Source of the DNA: an uncultured Bacteroidota bacterium
Lineage (GTDB): Bacteria; Bacteroidota; Bacteroidia; Chitinophagales; Chitinophagaceae
Length of the DNA stretch: 9,019 nt
Reading direction: 5' to 3'
Assembly: GCA_903881265.1 (NCBI GenBank)
Contig: CAIRSV010000109.1
Location: 1-9,019, forward strand
The notes under the pieces were generated by a model. That model did not search any database. It was not told the origin of the DNA and was given only the letters and a program-made list of their open reading frames with translations. Positions 1 through 5,964 of the stretch are shown in pieces. The translations under genes and the position numbers were made by a program. Position 1 is the first letter of the stretch; the number at the start of each line of letters is the position of its first letter.

Positions 1-1
1 C

Positions 2-442
2 CCACAAGGTATTCAAGGATTAACTGGAGCAACAGGTTCGCAAGGTCCAATTGGATTAACAGGGGCAACTGGTCCAGCTGGTCCGATTGGATTGACAGGA
101 TTGACAGGCGCAACTGGTTCTCAAGGTCCTATCGGTTTAACTGGAGCGACAGGATCAGTTGGAGCGACAGGCCCACAGGGGCCAATCGGGTTAACAGGAC
201 TTACTGGATTGACGGGCGCTACAGGTCCACAAGGTCCTATTGGATTGACGGGCGCTACAGGTTCACAAGGTCCTATTGGATTGACCGGCGCAACAGGATT
301 AACAGGAGCAACTGGTGCAACAGGCCCTCAAGGTATGCAAGGATTAACAGGTGTTGCAGGTCCAATTGGATTAATAGGCGCTGCAGGTCCACAAGGTCCA
401 ATTGGATTAACTGGTGCTACTGGAACAACTGGTATTAATGGC
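2..442 (+). repeat. Collagen-type Gly-X-Y coding repeat array
   Basis: About 49 Gly-X-Y triplets are built mainly from a 12-residue (36-nt) unit, G-(P/S)-Q-G-P-I-G-L-T-G-A-T, with shorter GLT and GAT insertions between units. Such low-complexity repeats form collagen-like triple helices in bacterial surface proteins and change length easily by slippage or recombination. The array begins upstream of the window, so its true length is unknown and may be misassembled in short-read data. Confidence 0.9.
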
Positions 443-1867
443 CAGAATACTTTGGTGAAGACTTCGACAGAGCCAATAGGATCAAATTGTAGTACAGGAG
501 GCTTGAAAATTGAATATGGATTAGATGCTAATAACAATGGCTTGTTGGATTTAATTGAAATAAATGGATCCCTTACAAAATACGTGTGTAACGGTTTAAA
601 TTCAGCCTCTTTGGGAATGAATTATGGGCATAGCAAACCAACAAATAGAACATTAAGCGCTACGAATCCATATCCTCCAGTTAATCAATTTGCAGGATTT
701 GGTATTACATTTACTCCAACCTCAATAGGGAATGTTGATTTTCAATTGAATGGAAATTACACGCAGAATTTTGGTGGACAAGCCATGTGGACTGATTTAG
801 TATTTGCTATTTACTACGGTGCGGGAACACCTCCAACACAGGGATCTATTTTATCATTAGGCAATTTAGCAGCTCAAGTAAATTATAAATTGGAAGGTAG
901 ATCAAATCCGAGTTACCCAAGTCCTGATCTACCTTATTTTTTAAGTACAATTATTTCTGGGCTTACGCCGGGTGTGCAATATTGGTTTGATATCAAAGTG
1001 TTTATACAGAACTACTCATCTAGTGGCATATATTCTGTTTCATTAAACAACAATGATGTTTCAATAATTGAACTATCAGGCGCACAAGGTTTAATGGGAG
1101 TTCAGGGACAGCAAGGATTACAAGGTCCAGTTGGCGCCAACGGAACCAATGGCATTAGTGTTACAAATAGCGCTGTCATTGGGGATAGTTTATACGTAAC
1201 ACTCAGTAATGGACAAACACTTAATACAGGATATGTGCGAGGCCCACAAGGCATAGCAGGCACATTCCCGAATGGAAGCGCAGCCGGAGAAATGATGTAT
1301 TGGAACGGCACAGCTTGGGTGAGTGTGGCCCCTGGTGCAGAAGGTCAGTTTCTTAAATTTCATAATGGAGCACCAACCTGGCAAAACACACTAACACTTG
1401 GTATGAATTATCAAGGAGGTATTATTGCCTATTTTTTACAACCTGGTGATCAAGGTTATGATGCGAATGTACCACACGGGTTAATTGCTGCGTCGATTGA
1501 TCAGAGTGCAGGAGCTCCATGGGGATGTTCTGGAGCAACAATATCTGGTGCTGATGGCACTGCCATTGGCACAGGTAATCAAAACACCATTGATATAATG
1601 AATGGCTGCAGCACTGCCGGAATTGCTGCTCGTCTCTGTGGTGATTTGGTATTAAATGGCTACAGTGATTGGTATTTACCCAATAAGGATGAACTTAGTA
1701 AACTCTATCTGAATCAAACGGGCATTGGAGGATTTGTCGCTGCTAGCTATTGGAGTTCTAGTGAGTTCAATTTCGAACGCGCATGGAGTCTTGACTTCCT
1801 CAATGGCGATCAGAATAGCTACTTCAAGCACCTCATAGGCCGTGTACGTGCGGTTAGGGCTTTTTAA
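2..1867 (+). CDS. Collagen-like surface protein with C-terminal Lcl_C/DUF1566 domain (5' partial)
   Basis: The frame is open from the first full codon at 2, so the N-terminus and any signal peptide lie outside the window; the internal TTG at 92 is not a real start. Residues are numbered from position 2. Residues 1-147 are Gly-X-Y collagen-type repeats dominated by GPQGPIGLTGAT. Residues ~148-198 form a small module with two cysteines and an Asp/Asn-rich loop (DANNNGLLDLIE), like the DUF7151-type modules that follow collagen repeats. Residues ~199-358 are an unassigned beta-rich domain (GLTPGVQYWFDIKVF). Residues 360-384 are a second collagen stretch. A linker with MMYWNGTAWVSV leads to a DUF1566/Lcl_C domain (~470-621) with WYLPNKDELSKLY, YWSSSE and the ending RVRAVRAF. 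Lcl_C is known from the Legionella collagen-like adhesin and has a C-type-lectin-like fold. A role in surface adhesion or ligand binding is inferred. The last 25 or so variable codons look like a DGR target (listed separately). Confidence 0.88.
   Translation, partial: PQGIQGLTGATGSQGPIGLTGATGPAGPIGLTGLTGATGSQGPIGLTGATGSVGATGPQGPIGLTGLTGLTGATGPQGPIGLTGATGSQGPIGLTGATGLTGATGATGPQGMQGLTGVAGPIGLIGAAGPQGPIGLTGATGTTGINGQNTLVKTSTEPIGSNCSTGGLKIEYGLDANNNGLLDLIEINGSLTKYVCNGLNSASLGMNYGHSKPTNRTLSATNPYPPVNQFAGFGITFTPTSIGNVDFQLNGNYTQNFGGQAMWTDLVFAIYYGAGTPPTQGSILSLGNLAAQVNYKLEGRSNPSYPSPDLPYFLSTIISGLTPGVQYWFDIKVFIQNYSSSGIYSVSLNNNDVSIIELSGAQGLMGVQGQQGLQGPVGANGTNGISVTNSAVIGDSLYVTLSNGQTLNTGYVRGPQGIAGTFPNGSAAGEMMYWNGTAWVSVAPGAEGQFLKFHNGAPTWQNTLTLGMNYQGGIIAYFLQPGDQGYDANVPHGLIAASIDQSAGAPWGCSGATISGADGTAIGTGNQNTIDIMNGCSTAGIAARLCGDLVLNGYSDWYLPNKDELSKLYLNQTGIGGFVAASYWSSSEFNFERAWSLDFLNGDQNSYFKHLIGRVRAVRAF
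1079..1153 (+). repeat. Second, short collagen stretch within the surface protein
   Basis: Eight Gly-X-Y triplets (GAQ GLM GVQ GQQ GLQ GPV GAN GTN) interrupt the globular modules and join the beta-rich domain to the linker before DUF1566. The units differ from the PIGLTGAT type of the first array, so this block is probably an older or separately acquired stalk segment. Confidence 0.8.
1766..1840 (+). other. Candidate DGR variable region (VR) in the DUF1566 domain
   Basis: Between the conserved YWSSSE and RVRAVRAF blocks, 13 of 25 codons end in C (ttc, ttc, cgc, gac, ttc, ctc, ggc, agc, tac, ttc, cac, ctc, ggc). In the preceding 25 codons only 4 do. All four Phe codons here are TTC, while 13 of 14 Phe codons in the rest of the gene and the terminal Phe are TTT. 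This is the expected outcome when AAC codons of a template repeat are randomised at both adenines and the C is kept. The 3' flank 1838-1860 is G/C-rich (16 of 23), as at an initiation-of-mutagenic-homology site. DUF1566 is a known carrier fold for DGR variable regions. No template repeat or reverse transcriptase is in the window, so this stays a hypothesis. Confidence 0.45.
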
Positions 1868-1868
1868 A

Positions 1869-1891
1869 ACTTGAACTGAGCTTGCCGAAGT
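1869..1891. repeat. Short interspersed intergenic element, imperfect palindrome
   Basis: This element directly follows the stop codon of the surface-protein gene. On the minus strand it begins ACTTCGGCAAGCTCAG and ends AAGT, so the ends are complementary (ACTT/AAGT). The GGCAAGCTCAG core resembles a class of small dispersed repeats seen beside genes in many bacteria. That resemblance is from memory. Its copy number in this genome is not visible. Confidence 0.4.
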
Positions 1892-1915
1892 CTTTACTCC
1901 CCGTAGCGCCACGCT

Positions 1916-1947
1916 GTTCGATATGTTCGCGCAGCGGCATGTCGAAC
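1916..1947 (+). repeat. REP-like hairpin in 133-bp unit (also at 2049-2080)
   Basis: The arms GTTCGATATG and CATGTCGAAC pair over 10 positions with one T.G wobble. The 12-nt interior holds a further CGC-GCA-GCG mini-stem, giving an almost continuous hairpin. It occurs twice, once per 133-bp unit. The form resembles repetitive extragenic palindromes. Lying between converging genes, it could stop transcription or protect 3' ends, but there is no T-tract directly after it. Confidence 0.7.
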
Positions 1948-1956
1948 GACAGATAA

Positions 1957-1977
1957 TATTGGTTCTCCGAACCAATA
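1957..1977. repeat. Perfect 9-bp hairpin in 133-bp unit
   Basis: The arms TATTGGTTC and GAACCAATA pair perfectly around a TCC loop. The second copy, at 2090-2110, has the A-to-C equivalent mismatch near the stem base, so only copy 1 is perfect. Confidence 0.7.
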
Positions 1978-2041
1978 GCAAGAAGTAAAAAAAGACTTAT
2001 TTTTTTACCGCAAAGTGCGCAAAGTTTTTTCGCAGAGTAAC

Positions 2042-2174
2042 CCACGCTGTTCGATATGTTCGCGCAGCGGCATGTCGAACGACAGATAATATTGGTTCTC
2101 CGAACCAACAGCAAGAAGTAAAAAAAGACTTATTTTTTTACCGCAAAGTGCGCAAAGTTTTTTCGCAGAGTAAC
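2042..2174. repeat. Tandem 133-bp repeat, copy 2
   Basis: This is the second copy of the unit at 1909-2041, with one substitution (C at 2109). That change breaks a base pair of the second hairpin (2090-2110). Beyond 2174 the sequence continues into another CGCAAAG heptamer (2174-2180). The right edge of this copy therefore looks like the original sequence continuing, and the junction at 2041/2042 looks like the duplication point. Confidence 0.95.
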
Positions 2175-2180
2175 GCAAAG
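2142..2180. repeat. CGCAAAG heptamer cluster
   Basis: The heptamer CGCAAAG occurs at 2142-2148, 2151-2157 and 2174-2180, with the variant CGCAGAG at 2164-2170. Two copies and one variant also occur in the first 133-bp unit. On the minus strand this reads as a CTTTGCG series, a type of degenerate intergenic repeat I recall from Bacteroidota and other environmental genomes. No function is known to me. Confidence 0.6.
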
Positions 2181-2226
2181 ACTCCTTTACTCCCGCTACT
2201 CCTAGCCTATTTTAAACACCTTGGCT

Positions 2227-2249
2227 GGCGCGGGTTTGCAACCCGTGCC
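2227..2249. repeat. Strong hairpin of the GGCACGGGTTGCAA family
   Basis: The arms GGCGCGGGTT and AACCCGTGCC form a 10-bp stem with one G.U wobble (on a plus-strand transcript) and a TGC loop. It lies about 90 bp beyond the stop codon of cdsA and could act as a bidirectional terminator between the converging genes. No poly-U run follows on either strand, so a dispersed palindromic repeat is the likelier identity. Confidence 0.65.
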
Positions 2250-2337
2250 TTGAATGTTGAATATGCAGGGCTCGAATAACAGATAAACTTGGAGCTCTGA
2301 ACTTCTTCGCCAATAGCACAAATCGTCGCATTCAATC

Positions 2338-3195
2338 TTAGAACACGATCACTTGCTTGCAGATTTCATACAGCATCGTGATAAGCAGTGCAAAAGGTGC
2401 CGAGAGTAAAAGCGAATCAAAACGATCTAAGGCACCGCCGTGTCCGGGCATGATAGCACCCGAATCTTTTACACCGGCAAGGCGTTTTAGTTTCGATTCA
2501 ACTAAATCACCCGCTGTACCCACCACACCTGCGGTGAGTCCGAATAAGATCCATATCGACATTGGAAACCAATTGGTCAGTGATCCCCAGCTATACGCAA
2601 AGACCATCGTAAACAGGATACCACCGATGGTGCCTTCCCATGTTTTTTTAGGGGAGATCGACGGGAAAAATGCTGTGCGCCCGATAAACGAACCTGTCAG
2701 ATAGGCCATACTATCATTCATCCAAATGAATAAGATTAATAGGAGCGGTAAGTAAAGAGATTGAAACCGTAACTGCACCAAAAAGCCAAGTGCCGCAGAA
2801 ATATATCCTAAGCCGCTGAGTAGATACAATGCTTTTTTATTTTTTTTGAAGACGAAGAAAATTAGCAAGGTGCCAATCACGAATCCAGCGAAGTAGTAAA
2901 CGAGTGACGATGCATAGCCGGCGATTTGATTGTCGCAATGCGTCATCGGAAGCGCCACTACAAAACCAAAGATGGCCACGCCAATCGCAATGAAATTGAC
3001 CTTCTCATTTCGGGTGAAGGTGGTTTGAAGAATCATTTCTACGATGCGACTATATTCGTTCAGACAAAGGATATTCACCACAAAAAACAGACCGATGAAT
3101 GACCATTCCTTCATTAATAAAGCCGCCATCATAATCACAGAAAAAATGAAGGCGCTTCCTAGTCGCGTTAAAAATGTTTTTACGTCGAATGCCAT
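2338..3195 (-). CDS. cdsA: Phosphatidate cytidylyltransferase (CDP-diglyceride synthase)
   Basis: CdsA converts phosphatidic acid and CTP to CDP-diacylglycerol, the branch point to phosphatidylethanolamine and acidic phospholipids, in the inner membrane. The 285-residue product has the usual length and several hydrophobic segments (about 14-28, 31-46, 67-83, 96-115, 124-140, 146-160, 190-204, 211-227, 261-275). The C-terminal family signature is present: SKLKR (234-238), KD (243-244), PGHGG (250-254) and DRFD (257-260), along with SPKKTWEG (181-188). The Asp/Lys/His residues of this signature form the metal and nucleotide site in the family. It is the last gene of a minus-strand operon, 3 nt after the DUF2007 gene, and faces the repeat island at its 3' end. 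Confidence 0.96.
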   Translation of the reverse strand: MAFDVKTFLTRLGSAFIFSVIMMAALLMKEWSFIGLFFVVNILCLNEYSRIVEMILQTTFTRNEKVNFIAIGVAIFGFVVALPMTHCDNQIAGYASSLVYYFAGFVIGTLLIFFVFKKNKKALYLLSGLGYISAALGFLVQLRFQSLYLPLLLILFIWMNDSMAYLTGSFIGRTAFFPSISPKKTWEGTIGGILFTMVFAYSWGSLTNWFPMSIWILFGLTAGVVGTAGDLVESKLKRLAGVKDSGAIMPGHGGALDRFDSLLLSAPFALLITMLYEICKQVIVF

Positions 3196-3198
3196 AGC

Positions 3199-3423
3199 TT
3201 AATTGAGTTGAATAGTAGGGTCTTCGCCAAGCAGTGCAGTCACTTCGTCTTTCCTGTTTTCTGGTATATGCACTTCTACATAACCAAAGGCTAAATACGA
3301 ACTGTCTTGTTTGTTTACAATCACGCAGGGGATGCCGGCACTTTCAATATTGCCTTTGATTGCCTCGGCTTCGAATGTATTACTTGTTTTATGGATACAA
3401 GTCCATTTTATTTGATCACTCAT
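3199..3423 (-). CDS. DUF2007-family small protein
   Basis: This 74-residue soluble protein has the DUF2007 pattern: an N-terminal strand (WTCIHKTSNTFEAEAIKGNIESAGI), a central VIVNKQDSSYLAFG and the end strand VEVHIPENRKDEVTALL. The fold is ferredoxin-like, related to PII-type signalling domains, and the family is labelled putative signal transducing; no specific ligand or partner is established. It sits 11 nt after the CPBP gene and 3 nt before cdsA, so it is almost surely co-transcribed with them. No cysteine pair or added domain is seen. Confidence 0.85.
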   Translation of the reverse strand: MSDQIKWTCIHKTSNTFEAEAIKGNIESAGIPCVIVNKQDSSYLAFGYVEVHIPENRKDEVTALLGEDPTIQLN

Positions 3424-3434
3424 CGTGGTATACT

Positions 3435-4364
3435 TTATGGTAAGGGTTCTTCAATTGTTTTGTCAACTTCAACCAATAGAAATGGTTTTCGATTTGTATA
3501 AAAAAGATATAGTACGCCGCCAACTGCGAGTGCACTTCCAAGTCCTAACCATAGATTCGTATCTGGCAACTTGGTCATATCAATCTTGATGATATGGGCA
3601 TTGAATAAATACACCATCAATACGGTTACAAAATTATTGAGGGCGTGCATACACATCGTCAGCCATATACTGCCTGAATAATGATAGGCTACTCCAAGCA
3701 GCAGTCCAAGAAATACCCTTGGGACAAAGCCACTTAACTGACCATGAAACGCACTGAATATGACAGCCACTACTAGGATAGCTACAAAGGGTGTTTTTTT
3801 CATCCAGTTGAGCAATAGTTGTTGAAGACATCCTCTGAAAAAGATCTCTTCAATGAAAGCCGGAAGAAGACACATTGCCCCGATATTCATCACAAGGTCA
3901 ATGGGTGAACTTCCCTGCAACATCGATTGCGCGAGTTTGTTGTAATTATCATCGAGCGCTTTTGATTGACCGATGGCTGGAATGAGTCGACTCCATTGTT
4001 CAAGCAGACTGGTAAACGGCATCGAAATGATCATCAATGCAATGGCCCAAAGCCAATGTTGTTTTTTTATATCAACGCGAAGACCGAGGTATTTCATCGG
4101 TTCGGGATAGGCTAGGTAAGCAAAAAGTACCGCCGGCAATAATAACGTTACGACTAGGAGTAAGGAATTAATGAGTTTAAATTGATTGGCGACGGCAACA
4201 GAGATGTCCGTTAAATTAGTGATTTGCGCTGTGGTAAGTCCTGTGATTTTCGTATTCAACAGTTCAATCAAGGAGCCGCCAACTAGCCAACTCATCGAGA
4301 GGATGGCGCAAAACACTACGAATTGCATTGAAGGTGTATAAAAGGTCAGGTATCTGTTGATCAT
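3435..4364 (-). CDS. CPBP-family intramembrane glutamic endopeptidase
   Basis: This is a polytopic membrane protein of the CPBP (CAAX-processing/bacteriocin-protection, Abi) family. Counting from the ATG at 4364 it has 309 residues. Motif 1 is EEIFFRG with E172, E173 and R177, motif 2 is FSAFH with H207, and motif 3 is H240-ALNN with N243/N244. These form the glutamate-based catalytic site of the family. Hydrophobic segments lie at about 14-35, 64-85, 104-118, 155-171, 192-206, 216-232, 236-254 and 271-288. The open frame extends to a TTG at 4385, but that codon overlaps the TATATTTG -7 element, so the ATG is preferred. It is the first gene of an operon with DUF2007 and cdsA. The substrate is unknown; roles in membrane protein processing or self-immunity are only family possibilities. 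Confidence 0.88.
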   Translation of the reverse strand: MINRYLTFYTPSMQFVVFCAILSMSWLVGGSLIELLNTKITGLTTAQITNLTDISVAVANQFKLINSLLLVVTLLLPAVLFAYLAYPEPMKYLGLRVDIKKQHWLWAIALMIISMPFTSLLEQWSRLIPAIGQSKALDDNYNKLAQSMLQGSSPIDLVMNIGAMCLLPAFIEEIFFRGCLQQLLLNWMKKTPFVAILVVAVIFSAFHGQLSGFVPRVFLGLLLGVAYHYSGSIWLTMCMHALNNFVTVLMVYLFNAHIIKIDMTKLPDTNLWLGLGSALAVGGVLYLFYTNRKPFLLVEVDKTIEEPLP

Positions 4365-4382
4365 GCGCAAGGTCTGAAAGGG

Positions 4383-4390
4383 CAAATATA
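4383..4390 (-). promoter_or_regulatory. -7 promoter element for the CPBP-DUF2007-cdsA operon
   Basis: TATATTTG on the minus strand matches the Bacteroidota -7 consensus TAnnTTTG exactly and lies about 18 bp upstream of the ATG at 4364, giving a very short leader. No clear TTTG -33 element is seen at the usual distance. The position also argues against the TTG at 4385 as the start codon. Confidence 0.5.
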
Positions 4391-4399
4391 GACTGCGTC

Positions 4400-4418
4400 A
4401 AGTAATAAATCATTACTT
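4400..4418. promoter_or_regulatory. Inverted repeat in the CPBP/prmA divergent promoter region
   Basis: The arms AAGTAAT and ATTACTT are perfect complements around a 5-nt AAATC spacer. The element lies 10 bp upstream of the operon's -7 box on one side and 7 bp before the prmA ATG on the other, a suitable place for an operator serving both directions. TACTTTCG at 4414-4421, one base off the -7 consensus, overlaps it. AT-rich 7-bp arms can occur by chance. Confidence 0.35.
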
Positions 4419-4425
4419 TCGTTTC

Positions 4426-5235
4426 ATGAACTATGTAAAACTGATTTTTGATTTAGCGCATCCCGATGATGCGGATATACTTTCTGCCTTGCTCAATGAT
4501 ATGGATTGTCAGGGCATAGAGGAAAACGATACGCAGCTCTTTGTTTTTTTTGATGAAGGGTTATTTGATGAGGCGGCAATTCGCGATGTGCTAGTGCCGT
4601 TTTCTTTTTTATATACCAAAGAAATTGTACCGCAAATCAATTGGAACGCGCAATGGGAATCAAATTTTGAACCTATTCGTATCAATGATGAAGTGGGTGT
4701 CAGAGCCTCGTTTCATCCGCCGTTTGGTGATTGCAAATTTGATATTGAAATCACACCCAAAATGAGTTTTGGTACCGGACATCACGAAACCACCCGTATG
4801 ATGTTGGAGTATGCATGCGAGACAGATTTTCAAGATAAGTCGGTGCTCGACTTTGGCTGCGGCACCGGTGTATTGGCTATTTTGGCGCGTTTGAAAGGGG
4901 CCCATCCTGTACTTGGTATCGATCATGATCAGTGGTCGATTGAGAATGCCATCGAAAACTGTGAGCGAAATAAATGCGGTGACATCGAAATTTCTGACAT
5001 TGATATTCAGGCCATCGACCAATCATTTGATATCATCTTGGCGAATATCAATCTGAATGTATTACTCGAAAGCTTACCCAAACTCAAGAAAATACTGAAC
5101 ACAGGTGGCCATATTTTTTTAAGCGGCATCTTGGATTCAGATATTTCAACACTTTCAGCATGCTTTACCGCGCTAGGGTTTACACTACGTTCGCAAAAAC
5201 AGAAGAAGGATTGGGTGGCCTTATATATAAACTAA
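4426..5235 (+). CDS. prmA: Ribosomal protein L11 methyltransferase
   Basis: PrmA is a cytoplasmic S-adenosylmethionine-dependent enzyme that methylates ribosomal protein L11. The 269-residue product has an N-terminal substrate-recognition part (about 1-60), a linker, and a Rossmann-type methyltransferase domain. Visible motifs are FGTGHHETTRM (115-125), the SAM-binding motif LDFGCGTG (141-148), GIDHDQWSIENA (164-175) and ILANINLNVLL (204-214), all typical of PrmA. The length is normal for Bacteroidota members, which are a little shorter than the E. coli protein. Transcription runs away from the CPBP operon; plsY follows after 75 nt. Confidence 0.95.
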   Translation: MNYVKLIFDLAHPDDADILSALLNDMDCQGIEENDTQLFVFFDEGLFDEAAIRDVLVPFSFLYTKEIVPQINWNAQWESNFEPIRINDEVGVRASFHPPFGDCKFDIEITPKMSFGTGHHETTRMMLEYACETDFQDKSVLDFGCGTGVLAILARLKGAHPVLGIDHDQWSIENAIENCERNKCGDIEISDIDIQAIDQSFDIILANINLNVLLESLPKLKKILNTGGHIFLSGILDSDISTLSACFTALGFTLRSQKQKKDWVALYIN

Positions 5236-5310
5236 CGTAATGCGTGTTTGTAAAATTCTACCTCAATGCCTATCTTCGCTGCTTGTTATTTGGTCACGTT
5301 AAATTAAACT

Positions 5311-5940
5311 ATGTACGAAATTATTTTAGTCATACTTGCTTACCTGCTAGGATCTATTCCTACTTCGGTATGGGTGAGCAATTATTTTTTCGATATTGAT
5401 ATACGCAGTTACGGTAGCGGAAACGCCGGAGCCACCAATACGTTCAGGGTATTAGGCTCTAAGGCAGGAAGCTTTGTATTTGTGGTTGATATGCTCAAAG
5501 GCTTTATGGCCGTCGATTTGGCTTACGTCATTCCGAAGTATCAACTCGATAATACAGCCCTCACCAATTTTCAGGTGATACTTGGTATCTGTGCGGTGGT
5601 TGGACATATCTTCCCAATTTGGGCCGAGTTTAAAGGCGGCAAGGGGATAGCCACCTTGTTTGGCATGATCTTGGCAATACAACCTTTAGTGGCCGCTAGT
5701 TTGGTAGGCGTTTTCTTCTTTATGCTATTCGTGACACGCTATGTGTCGTTGAGTTCTATCGTGGCGAGCATCGCGTTTCCGGTATTGATTTTCTTTATTT
5801 TCCGTGAGCCCGAGCTTATGTATCGGGTGTTTGCGGTGGCAACAGCCTGCTTGGTGGTATTGACCCATCACAAAAATATCAATCGTCTTTTGACTGGCAA
5901 CGAAAGTAAGGTGCCACTGTTCAGAAAGAAAAGTGAGTAA
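5311..5940 (+). CDS. plsY: Glycerol-3-phosphate acyltransferase PlsY
   Basis: PlsY transfers the acyl group of acyl-phosphate to glycerol-3-phosphate to make lysophosphatidic acid, the first step of phospholipid synthesis, in the inner membrane. The 209-residue protein shows the family's three motifs: GSIPTSVW with SGNAGATN (14-43), GHIFPIWAEFKGGKGIAT (98-115) and HHKNINRLLTGNESK (186-200). Hydrophobic segments are at about 2-23, 52-74, 85-105, 112-142 and 148-185. It shares its strand with prmA and may be transcribed with it, although the 75-nt gap allows a separate promoter. No exact -7 element is seen there. CdsA, two steps later in the pathway, is encoded on the opposite strand nearby. 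Confidence 0.95.
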   Translation: MYEIILVILAYLLGSIPTSVWVSNYFFDIDIRSYGSGNAGATNTFRVLGSKAGSFVFVVDMLKGFMAVDLAYVIPKYQLDNTALTNFQVILGICAVVGHIFPIWAEFKGGKGIATLFGMILAIQPLVAASLVGVFFFMLFVTRYVSLSSIVASIAFPVLIFFIFREPELMYRVFAVATACLVVLTHHKNINRLLTGNESKVPLFRKKSE

Positions 5941-5964
5941 AAAATTAGATGTTAGGGCGTGTAG

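Larger units (their letters stand above)
1909..2041. repeat. Tandem 133-bp repeat, copy 1
   Basis: This copy matches 2042-2174 base for base except at 1976 (T, against C at 2109). It contains a long hairpin (1916-1947), a second hairpin (1957-1977), an A-run and T-run pair, and CGCAAAG-type heptamers. The copies abut with no spacer, so a simple tandem duplication explains them. Confidence 0.95.
1868..2337. other. Gene-free repeat island between convergent genes
   Basis: This 470-bp stretch separates the 3' ends of the surface-protein gene (+) and cdsA (-). It carries no credible gene: the open frames across it are antisense or repeat-derived. It holds an element at 1869-1891, two tandem 133-bp units, a CGCAAAG-rich segment and a strong hairpin at 2227-2249. 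These resemble intergenic repeats spread through many environmental bacterial genomes. Positions 2250-2337 show nothing recognisable. Confidence 0.8.

Noticed and set aside
2..442. CRISPR or non-coding satellite reading of the left-end repeats
   Set aside because: The repeats are in frame, Gly-X-Y coding, and vary mostly at third positions, so they are a protein repeat.
1676..2114. Two minus-strand open frames sharing an identical 24-residue start
   Set aside because: The shared start comes from the 133-bp tandem repeat; the rest is antisense to the DUF1566 domain or low-complexity repeat sequence. No family resemblance.
1909..2174. CRISPR array
   Set aside because: There are only two units, each 133 bp and abutting with no unique spacers, and no cas genes are present.
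2227..2249. Classical Rho-independent terminator
   Set aside because: The stem is strong, but no T-run follows on either strand within a few bases, so it is listed as a repeat hairpin.
1868..2337. DGR template repeat or accessory gene downstream of the variable region
   Set aside because: No sequence here resembles the variable region with added adenines, and no reverse transcriptase or Avd-like frame is present in the window.
4365..4385. TTG at 4385 as start of the CPBP gene
   Set aside because: It overlaps an exact -7 promoter element; the ATG at 4364 fits a short leader and normal membrane-protein N-terminus.
4660..5022. 120-codon minus-strand open frame inside prmA
   Set aside because: It is antisense to a clear methyltransferase gene with intact motifs, and its translation shows no recognisable domain.
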